Under the pieces are notes generated by a model. That model saw only the letters and a program-made list of their open reading frames with translations, made no database searches and was not told the DNA's origin. From Thermoprotei archaeon (GTDB lineage Archaea; Thermoproteota; Thermoprotei_A; Sulfolobales; Ignisphaeraceae), in the NCBI GenBank assembly GCA_003661865.1, contig QMWY01000070.1:1-6345 (forward strand): a stretch of DNA of 6,345 nt, read 5' to 3'. Position 1 is the first letter of the stretch; each line of letters begins with the position of its first letter. Shown in pieces: positions 1 through 4,674 of this stretch. A program made the translations under genes and the position numbers.

Positions 1-1374
1 CTTTAAGGCTACCTTTATTTCATATAAAGGATACCTATTATCGTCATTCTCTATGTAGCTGTATCCATAGAGCCACCATGCTCCAAGGGTTGATGAGTTA
101 CTGAGTATAGTAGGGGTCAAACCGTTATAGTACGAGGTTATGCTCAAGTTTAGGGTAGGCTGCGGTTCATACCCTAAGATCTTAATTCTCCAGCCATATG
201 AAGAATTAAAGGTTATTGGGTTATTATCATCGCAGCTCTTTATAGTTGATGATTCTGAATCGTAGAGACACGAATATAGGTATCCATTAGTTAGGTTTAA
301 TTTGTATGCTAAACCTTGGCTTGGTGCAATGATATAGAGATTGCTCTCAGCCTTCTCAACATTGCTTCCCGCTAGCATGAGGTTGTACTTAGGGTTACCG
401 TTACGTGAAGTGATCCATGCAGGGTCATATCCTATTATGGCTGTTGCCACCCTTAGCCATGTGGTCTTTAACTTATCAATTTTTTGATTTGTACTATTGT
501 CATCGCTGCTGGTAATTATGTAAACATCGGTCAAGTTCAGTAGTACATAGTAGCTTACATTGACCGTTTCTGTCCTGAAGAAAGTGTAATTATAGTAATA
601 AGTGTAATTATAGTAATAATAGTAATACACGGTCCTGATAATTCCATTACCTTCTCCAGGTTCTAATGGAACGACCAGTTGCTCCTTATCTATGTTTATA
701 CCCGTGTTAGACGAAAGAATCTCTTCAGCGCTACTGGCTGAAGACTCTGAGGATATAAACTCTGTTGACTCTATGGCTACGCTTCCCGCTACCTCGCTAT
801 ATCCTACAGTTTCGCCTGCCCCTCCCGTGGCTACACCTCCGCTAACGGTTACGGATTCAGCTATTTGTCCTAAGCTTGTTGATAGTGATAACAGAATTAC
901 ATTAGCTGGGGTTCTTAGCTCGATGTATCCCTGTGGCTGGATCTCTATGTAGCTGTTGGCTATGACCTGGGACCCGTCCTTAAGCTCGATGCTGTACTCA
1001 TCTACGCCTTGCCCTACAAGCTTTAATGCGTCTAGCACCTTAGTTATGGTGTTTCCGTTCTGCTGAACCTCTCTTACGATTAGGTACCTGATCTGGCTGG
1101 GTACGCTTCCGTTGTTCCATATCTGGTAGACCTTCTCTGTATCGGTTGCGGATGCCAGCTTGAAGACTATGCGTTCTAGCTTCTTCCTCTCCTCAGCCGC
1201 CCTGGCCATTAGGTATGTCTGTTCCTGGGCCTGTCTGGAGGAGATCACGTAGAGCATGAATGGTACGACGAGTGCGAGTAGGATCGTGATCATTATGAGG
1301 CCTCCTAGGAGTTCGGAGAGCCCCCTCTTCGTGGGGGCTCTGCGTCTCTTCTGCACCTCTGCCCACCTTCGCAC
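1..1374 (-). CDS. Large type IV pilin-like surface protein with class III signal peptide (3' end outside window)
   Basis: An open minus-strand frame of 458 codons runs off the left edge, so the C-terminus is missing. Near the start a basic stretch ending KRG (residues 16-18) is followed by LSELLGG and about 22 hydrophobic residues. That is the archaeal class III signal peptide pattern, cut by the PibD/FlaK-type peptidase between G18 and L19. Beyond lie an alpha-helical stalk, a Gly/Ser/Glu-rich linker (about 180-235), a Tyr-rich tract (250-266) and a beta-like domain with C369 and C381, a possible disulfide. Ten N-X-S/T sequons suggest a glycosylated extracellular protein. Most archaeal pilins have 100-250 residues, so this one is unusually long. 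GTG at 1374 fits a leaderless start from the TATA box at 1397-1406. GTG at 1356, preceded by GGTG with 7 nt spacing, is an equally reasonable start. The pilin-type N-terminus is secure; the role (pilus, adhesin or surface filament) is inference. Confidence 0.8.
   Translation of the reverse strand, partial: MRRWAEVQKRRRAPTKRGLSELLGGLIMITILLALVVPFMLYVISSRQAQEQTYLMARAAEERKKLERIVFKLASATDTEKVYQIWNNGSVPSQIRYLIVREVQQNGNTITKVLDALKLVGQGVDEYSIELKDGSQVIANSYIEIQPQGYIELRTPANVILLSLSTSLGQIAESVTVSGGVATGGAGETVGYSEVAGSVAIESTEFISSESSASSAEEILSSNTGINIDKEQLVVPLEPGEGNGIIRTVYYYYYYNYTYYYNYTFFRTETVNVSYYVLLNLTDVYIITSSDDNSTNQKIDKLKTTWLRVATAIIGYDPAWITSRNGNPKYNLMLAGSNVEKAESNLYIIAPSQGLAYKLNLTNGYLYSCLYDSESSTIKSCDDNNPITFNSSYGWRIKILGYEPQPTLNLSITSYYNGLTPTILSNSSTLGAWWLYGYSYIENDDNRYPLYEIKVALK
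583..627 (-). repeat. 18-bp tandem duplication (2.5 copies) coding for Tyr/Asn/Thr tract
   Basis: On the plus strand the unit AGTGTAATTATAGTAATA occurs at 583-600 and again, unchanged, at 601-618. Its last 9 bases are repeated once more at 619-627. In the minus-strand pilin-like gene this is in frame and encodes YYY-YYYNYT-YYYNYT (residues 250-264), so each full unit adds one NYT glycosylation sequon. The copies are identical at DNA level, which suggests recent slippage or duplication. Confidence 0.9.
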
Positions 1375-1396
1375 TGCTCTACTATTTTTTCTGGGG

Positions 1397-1406
1397 CTAT
1401 ATAGAG
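1397..1406 (-). promoter_or_regulatory. TATA box of the pilin-like gene
   Basis: The minus strand reads CTCTATATAG. Its centre is about 26 nt upstream of the GTG at 1374, the normal TATA-to-start distance in archaea. The transcript would be leaderless at 1374, or would have an 18-nt leader with a GGTG ribosome site if GTG 1356 is used. Confidence 0.6.
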
Positions 1407-1452
1407 TGATCGGTTTGGCGCGCTGTGCCGCCGCTTCGCGATGGTGCTTCTT

Positions 1453-1854
1453 TCAGCACCTGTATTTCTCGGCTACGATCTCTGAGAACTTCTTGCCCTT
1501 CCTAGAGGCTTCGTCCCTGATCTCGTAGTAGGCTTTGCGGTGCAACCTGTCACCGCGCCTGACGAAGTAGAGTATATGGTTCACGAGCTTTACATAGCTC
1601 TCGAACTCTCGGCCACACACGGGGCATCTCCAGCACGGCTTCTCAGCTCTTCTCTCAGCAGGCTCGGTGGGCTGCGCCTCCGAGACCTGCTCTGCGGCGC
1701 TCCGCAGTCTGGATAGGGCTACGGTGTTAGCAACCCTCCACACCTCGCCGTAGTCCGCCTCGCAGAGCCCCGCGATAGACCTCACCACGTCTTCGAGAAG
1801 CGGCGCCCCTGCCTCTAGGGCGAGCCTAACCATCTTCTCAACGCATCCCGACAA
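1453..1854 (-). CDS. Small C2H2-like zinc-finger protein, function unknown
   Basis: The product has 133 residues. The N-terminal ~55 residues are predicted helical. A polar Pro/Glu/Ala linker (about 56-73) follows. The C-terminal half then has C74-x2-C77-x2-C80 and H93 and H105. C77-x2-C80-x12-H93 matches the first three ligands of a C2H2 finger; the fourth, H105, sits 11 residues later, longer than the usual 3-5, so the zinc site is likely but irregular. The tail is lysine/arginine-rich (KGKK), consistent with nucleic-acid binding. The start is TTG at 1854, chosen because GGAG lies 7 nt upstream; ATG at 1833 is the alternative. It lies 58 bp downstream of the aspartic protease on the same strand, with a TATA-like element of its own. 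I do not recognise the N-terminal part; a transcription factor or RNA-binding role is only a guess. Confidence 0.75.
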   Translation of the reverse strand: MSGCVEKMVRLALEAGAPLLEDVVRSIAGLCEADYGEVWRVANTVALSRLRSAAEQVSEAQPTEPAERRAEKPCWRCPVCGREFESYVKLVNHILYFVRRGDRLHRKAYYEIRDEASRKGKKFSEIVAEKYRC

Positions 1855-1890
1855 GGCTGTGCTCCGCCACCAAGGGCTTAGCAGTGGAAA

Positions 1891-1900
1891 GGTTATTAGC
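1891..1900 (-). promoter_or_regulatory. TATA-like element upstream of the zinc-finger gene
   Basis: The minus strand reads GCTAATAACC just past the 3' end of the protease gene. The predicted transcript start is near 1870, giving a leader of about 16 nt that contains the GGAG used for the TTG start. Read-through from the protease gene is also possible. Confidence 0.4.
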
Positions 1901-1912
1901 TGCGACCCCGGG

Positions 1913-2269
1913 CTACATGAGGAGAAGCTCCATGGGCCTCAGAACACCCTTGACAGGGTCTACCTCTAGCCCCAGCTCCTCAAGGGTTACAACACCTAGG
2001 AGGTAGACCCCCTCCTCGCCGAAAACCACGGGGGTGTAGCTCCTAGCACCTCTGATCTCTATGCCTACGAACCCCACATCCCTCTCAGCAACCCTGTTAT
2101 CCGCAAGCCTAAACCTCCTCTTCGTAACGGGTTCGACCCCTATGCTCCTCAGAAGCGATGCCGGGAGAACAGTGTAGATAGCACCCGTATCAGCGAGAAG
2201 CTCAACCTCAGCAGATCGGCTGGGCTGGTCGATGTTCCAGATCCGCGCCTTCACCCTTACGAAGCCCAC
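1913..2269 (-). CDS. Retropepsin-like (clan AA) aspartic protease
   Basis: The product has 118 residues, the size of a single-domain retroviral-type protease protomer that would work as a dimer. The catalytic motif D27-T28-G29-A30 is preceded by beta strands ending in ELLA and followed by YTVLP, as in archaeal clan AA proteases. The later segment YLLGVVTLEELGLEVDP matches the hydrophobic strand and Leu-Gly turn that complete the fold in this family. There is no signal peptide or membrane segment, so it should be cytosolic. The start is GTG at 2269; no good ribosome-binding site precedes it, but a TATA box lies about 37 nt upstream, giving a leader of about 11 nt. The gene ends ATG-TAG. Physiological substrates of archaeal members are not known to me. 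A co-transcribed zinc-finger gene follows at 58 bp. The fold assignment is good; the role is open. Confidence 0.82.
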   Translation of the reverse strand: MGFVRVKARIWNIDQPSRSAEVELLADTGAIYTVLPASLLRSIGVEPVTKRRFRLADNRVAERDVGFVGIEIRGARSYTPVVFGEEGVYLLGVVTLEELGLEVDPVKGVLRPMELLLM

Positions 2270-2301
2270 CGAGCAGCCCCGTTGCTTGGCGTGCGAACCA
2301 G

Positions 2302-2311
2302 GGTTATAACC
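2302..2311. promoter_or_regulatory. Palindromic TATA element between divergent genes
   Basis: GGTTATAACC is a perfect 10-bp palindrome. Its centre lies about 37 nt from the GTG of the minus-strand protease (2269) and 39 nt from the ATG of the plus-strand gene (2346). A start 26 nt from the centre would give leaders of about 11 and 13 nt respectively. No other convincing TATA box is visible between the two genes, so one element probably serves both directions. Confidence 0.55.
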
Positions 2312-2345
2312 TGTGCTAACCAGCCTCTAGGGGGTACCTAGGGCG

Positions 2346-2690
2346 ATGAGTAGTGGAGAGGAGGGTCCGAGGGGCCTAGCGCACTGGTTCAAAACGCGCC
2401 TAGAGGCGCGGGGCTACAGGGTGAGGATCGTTAAGAGGCGCGGCGGGATGCTCGACATACTGGCTGTTGGTGGGGACAGGGTTTTCATAGCAGTTGTCCG
2501 TGGGAGGAGGAAGCGCAAGGTTACGGCGCGCGATATCCGGAGGGTTGTGGAGACCGCGCGGTACCTATCAGCACGCCCGGTCCTAGCCGTACCGCGGGGC
2601 GCAGTGCTCACTAGGGAGGCGCGCAGGCTCGTAAGGAAGCTGGGTGTGGAGCTCAGGAGGCTGCCTACCCGGCGTAGGGGTGGTGGGTGA
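2346..2690 (+). CDS. PD-(D/E)XK nuclease-fold protein with eroded active site
   Basis: The product is a very basic protein of 114 residues. The helix-strand-strand-helix order matches archaeal Holliday-junction-resolvase-like and restriction-type endonuclease domains: an N-terminal helix (LAHWFKTRLEARGY), a strand VRIVKRR, then GGMLDILAV, a strand VFIAVVRGRR, a helix TARDIRRVVETARYL and a strand PVLAVP. D37 corresponds to the first catalytic Asp. In the following strand the usual E-x-K appears to be V50-V51-R52, so the metal-binding Glu and catalytic Lys are missing. The N-terminal Glu that Hjc-type enzymes keep is not obvious. It may therefore bind nucleic acid without cutting. The C-terminus is a run of Arg and Gly. 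It is divergent from the aspartic protease, and its last bases overlap the sRNA candidate at 2687. The fold is inferred by motif, not by search. Confidence 0.7.
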   Translation: MSSGEEGPRGLAHWFKTRLEARGYRVRIVKRRGGMLDILAVGGDRVFIAVVRGRRKRKVTARDIRRVVETARYLSARPVLAVPRGAVLTREARRLVRKLGVELRRLPTRRRGGG

Positions 2691-2743
2691 TGAGGAACTG
2701 CGGGGCTGAGCCCAGTGATGTGGTGGAGCTGCTGGCTGATGCC
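2684..2743 (+). ncRNA. Candidate C/D box sRNA (2'-O-methylation guide)
   Basis: Four boxes occur in the right order and spacing: C box GTGATGA (2687-2693), D' box CTGA (2706-2709), C' box GTGATGT (2715-2721, one change from consensus) and D box CTGA (2736-2739). The spacers are 12 nt (C to D'), 5 nt (D' to C') and 14 nt (C' to D), close to archaeal dual-guide RNAs that assemble with L7Ae, Nop5 and fibrillarin. By the N+5 rule the D' guide would methylate the nucleotide paired with C2701. The C box overlaps the stop codon of the preceding gene, a placement known for crenarchaeal sRNA genes. Against it, no strong terminal stem is visible outside the C and D boxes, and I could not assign a target. 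Outer ends are approximate. Confidence 0.55.
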
Positions 2744-2790
2744 TGCGAAGGCCTTTCTCTACACAATCCTTATCACCCACCCCCCGCCCT

Positions 2791-2800
2791 AAGGTATAGG
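2791..2800 (+). promoter_or_regulatory. TATA-like element upstream of the ferritin-like gene
   Basis: AAGGTATAGG places a transcript start near 2823, which would leave AAGGAG (2832-2837) in the leader, 12 nt from the ATG at 2850. A second candidate, CCTTATCAC at 2768-2776, would start the transcript near 2798 and include the strong GGGGGTGA at 2806-2813. The choice bears on where translation begins. Confidence 0.35.
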
Positions 2801-2849
2801 TAGCTGGGGGTGATGCGTAATCCCGCTCTCTAAGGAGAAGCTCGAGTCG

Positions 2850-3296
2850 ATGGCGAGGCTGGAGGAGAACTATGCTGAGAAGCTCCGGAGCCTCACAGCG
2901 AGGCTCAAGAGCCCGCTGCTCCGCGGCTTCCTAAGGGCCATAGCCCTGGACTCAGAGAAGCACTCCATACTCTACAGGACGGTTATCGAGATCCTCGAGA
3001 GGGGCAAGGGGCTTGACCTCGGCGAGCTTCGGGAGCTAGAGAAGGTTCTGCAGGAGCATATGAGGACCGAGGAGATAATGCTTAAAGAGGTTGAGGAGGT
3101 GTTCAAGCAGTGCAAGGATGAGGCTGTGAAGTTCCTCCTCCAGTCCATATACCGCGACGAGGTGTTCCACCACGCGGTTATGAGGACGCTGCTCGAGGTT
3201 AGCAGGAGGAGGGAGGAGGCAGCTAGATCGCCTCTGTGGAGGGCTATATGGGTATGGGACGAGAGGGAGGCGCTCAACGTGATCGAGCAGGAGTAG
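2850..3296 (+). CDS. Ferritin-like four-helix (diiron-type) protein
   Basis: The product has 148 residues, almost all helical, matching the archaeal ferritin-like/rubrerythrin-like small proteins. Helix 1 carries E5, E6 and E10. Helix 2 has the family signature D34-S35-E36-K37-H38. Helix 3 has H70 and E74-E75. Helix 4 has E104-x-x-H107, a typical carboxylate/histidine metal pair. Two halves of similar Glu...His layout support a diiron or other metal site, though helix 2 has Ser rather than Glu three residues before the His. There is no rubredoxin domain or signal peptide, so it is probably a cytosolic metal-binding or oxidative-stress protein; the activity is not known. The annotated start is ATG 2850, with GGAG 12 nt upstream. 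An open in-frame extension back to about 2817 may be part of the protein. It converges on the next gene with only 4 bp between stop codons. Confidence 0.72.
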   Translation: MARLEENYAEKLRSLTARLKSPLLRGFLRAIALDSEKHSILYRTVIEILERGKGLDLGELRELEKVLQEHMRTEEIMLKEVEEVFKQCKDEAVKFLLQSIYRDEVFHHAVMRTLLEVSRRREEAARSPLWRAIWVWDEREALNVIEQE

Positions 3297-3300
3297 GGTG

Positions 3301-3990
3301 CTAGAGCAGGTACCTAGAGTCCTCGGGCCTCACGATCATCTTGAGGACCCTATCCTCACACTCCAGGTCCTCCTTGGTGAAGCTGTAGCCACTGCGCCTA
3401 GACACGTAGACGTAGGCTACGTGCACCAGTGATTGTGGGCTGAACCCCATCGCCTCTAGGGTTATGAGGAGGGCGTCTAGCAGCGCAAGCCTACGCATCC
3501 TCGGAGGCGAGTCCCTGAGACACTCCTCGACGAACCCCCTGATCTCAGCCGCCTTCCTAGCCCACTCACCGCTCCCCTCATAGATCGATGCGTAGAGCTG
3601 GATCATGGCCAGCCTACCGAGTGCCTCCTCAAGCTCCTCAGCACTCGCCTCCCCCCACGCGTTCAGGAGGTGGAGGACCCCTAGGTGTAGCCTGAGCACT
3701 GCTAGGAAGCATACACGGGCATCCCCGCTCTCCAGGCCCCGGCAGATGCCCTTGGTATCCTCCGCTAGGAGGTCCGCCAGGGCGTTGCTGACAAGGATTA
3801 TAGGTGCATCACCGAACCTCTCCTCTATACCCTCAGCAAGCTCCTTAACCTTGGATATACCCCTCCTCAGCAGCTCCTCAGGCGGGGTGAAGCCCCCCTC
3901 AGCCCTTATCGAGGAGCTCCTCCACTCCTCGAGAAGCCTCCTTATCCTATGCGCAAGCTCCTCAGACGTGGCGCTGCACCTCGCTAACAC
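3301..3990 (-). CDS. Hypothetical all-helical protein
   Basis: I do not recognise this protein. From GTG 3990 it has 229 residues and looks wholly alpha-helical, with amphipathic helices rich in Leu, Glu and Arg, two hydrophobic helices (around VCFLAVLRLHLGVLHLLNAW and LALLDALLITLEAMGF), scattered Cys and no signal peptide or clear membrane span. A TPR- or HEPN-like helical bundle is possible but not shown. The frame stays open back to an ATG at 4080, giving 259 residues. The extra 30 residues (Pro, Gly and Ser-rich) look unlike the rest, so I prefer GTG 3990; GTG at 4044 and 4026 are further options. No start has a good ribosome-binding site. It is divergent from the PaREP1 gene and convergent with the ferritin-like gene. 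Codon use fits the neighbours, so it is very likely a real gene. Confidence 0.72.
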   Translation of the reverse strand: MLARCSATSEELAHRIRRLLEEWRSSSIRAEGGFTPPEELLRRGISKVKELAEGIEERFGDAPIILVSNALADLLAEDTKGICRGLESGDARVCFLAVLRLHLGVLHLLNAWGEASAEELEEALGRLAMIQLYASIYEGSGEWARKAAEIRGFVEECLRDSPPRMRRLALLDALLITLEAMGFSPQSLVHVAYVYVSRRSGYSFTKEDLECEDRVLKMIVRPEDSRYLL

Positions 3991-4032
3991 ACCGTTACTA
4001 GGTAAATAAGTGGAGCAGTGCCCCACCCCTAA

Positions 4033-4041
4033 GACTATATC
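4033..4041 (-). promoter_or_regulatory. Possible TATA box of the helical hypothetical gene
   Basis: The minus strand reads GGATATAGT, which would start transcription near 4011 and give a leader of about 21 nt to GTG 3990. A second AT-rich element, CTTATTTAC (minus, 4002-4010), would start near 3980, downstream of every plausible start codon, so it fits less well. Confidence 0.3.
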
Positions 4042-4081
4042 CACCGCGGGGTCCTGTAGTGAGGGCGTAGCCCTGTGCATC

Positions 4082-4091
4082 GGTTATTACC
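4082..4091 (+). promoter_or_regulatory. TATA box of the PaREP1 gene (leaderless)
   Basis: GGTTATTACC is centred about 26 nt upstream of the ATG at 4112, so the transcript should begin at or within a base or two of the start codon. This supports ATG 4112 over the upstream ATG at 4010, which lies ahead of the promoter. Confidence 0.6.
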
Positions 4092-4111
4092 AGTGCTTAG
4101 CAGACGTATTG

Positions 4112-4609
4112 ATGGGCGTGGACATGGGCTATGCACTGATAAGAGTGCCGAGGTCTGTTGCGAAGCGCATCTTGGAAGAAGCACAGAGGCTAGGCATCAC
4201 ACCCGAGGAGTATCTACTCGAACTCGTTACACAGAGTCTAGATCCTAGGGATAAGGCTGTGGAGTATATCGAGGCCGCTGAGGAGCTATTGGGGGAGGCA
4301 GAAGAGGAGCTGCAGAAGGGTGGTGTGAGGCAGGCTGCTGAGAAGCTGTGGGGTGCCGTGGCTCTAGCCGTTAAGGCATACGCCTACTGGAGGGATGGGA
4401 GGAGGCTCACTAGCCATGGAGAGCTGTGGGAGTACAAGAGGAGGCTTGAGGATGAGTTAGGGGAGTGGGTCAGCGATGCATGGAATGCCGGCAATACGAT
4501 GCACATATGCTTCTACGAGGGGTGGTGTGCTGCTAGGGATGTTGAGAACGCTATGAAGAGAGTGCTGAGGCTTGTAGAGGAGGTGAAGAACATGGTTAAA
4601 AAGGAGTAG
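4112..4609 (+). CDS. PaREP1 family (HEPN-like) protein with ribbon-helix-helix-like N-terminus
   Basis: The product has 165 residues. Residues 7-43 (YALIRVPRSVAKRILEEAQ, then GITPEEYLLELV) follow a strand-helix-helix pattern like ribbon-helix-helix regulators. From about 50 on it matches the crenarchaeal PaREP1 family: YIEAAEELLGEAEEEL, then G-x-x-x-QAAEKLWGAVALAVKAYA (70-91), TSHGELWEY (100-108) and an AWNAGNTMHICFYEGW block (123-138) before a last helix. The family is related to HEPN helical bundles, and R97-R98-L-T-S-H102 provides an R-x4-H arrangement like the HEPN RNase motif, though whether it is catalytic here is unknown. PaREP1 genes are multicopy in many Thermoproteota and have no established function that I know of. 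ATG 4112 is chosen from the TATA box position; an in-frame ATG at 4010 would add 34 unlikely residues. It converges on the GGT gene, 65 bp away. Confidence 0.82.
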   Translation: MGVDMGYALIRVPRSVAKRILEEAQRLGITPEEYLLELVTQSLDPRDKAVEYIEAAEELLGEAEEELQKGGVRQAAEKLWGAVALAVKAYAYWRDGRRLTSHGELWEYKRRLEDELGEWVSDAWNAGNTMHICFYEGWCAARDVENAMKRVLRLVEEVKNMVKKE

Positions 4610-4674
4610 AAGGTCTCCACGTCACTGCGGAAGCCCTACTAAAGAGCGGTAAAGCGTTTTGCGCCATAGGCGTG

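Noticed and set aside
72..90. TGATGA and CTGA close together on the plus strand, also near 244-258.
   Set aside because: The spacing of 2-4 nt between boxes is too short for a guide RNA, and the region is coding on the other strand.
692..952. Plus-strand ORF of 86 codons.
   Set aside because: It lies antisense within the long open minus-strand pilin-like frame and shows no protein family pattern.
48..954. The 13-mer TCTCTATGTAGCT occurs at 48-60 and 942-954.
   Set aside because: Both copies encode SYIE in the same gene, but the flanks do not match; chance or weak peptide similarity is enough.
1385..1390. Plus-strand T6 tract as a terminator.
   Set aside because: No plus-strand gene ends before it; it is simply the A-rich spacer between the TATA box and start of the pilin-like gene.
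1256..1528. Plus-strand ORF of 90 codons.
   Set aside because: It spans the promoter and signal-peptide region of the pilin-like gene and the end of the zinc-finger gene; it is an antisense shadow.
2722..2735. D guide of the sRNA candidate resembling the complement of the 16S 518-525 region (CCAGCAGC).
   Set aside because: Archaeal 16S normally has C rather than A at position 523, which leaves only about 5 contiguous pairs, too few for a target.
2690..2803. A 37-codon plus-strand ORF whose ATG overlaps the TGA stop of the nuclease-fold gene, with GGTGG just upstream.
   Set aside because: The ATG is part of the C box and the composition (Pro run, no family pattern) looks accidental; the sRNA explains the sequence better. 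A coupled small protein is not fully excluded.
4010..4111. Extension of the PaREP1 gene to the upstream ATG at 4010.
   Set aside because: The TATA box at 4082-4091 lies inside it and the added residues do not resemble the family; ATG 4112 fits a leaderless start.
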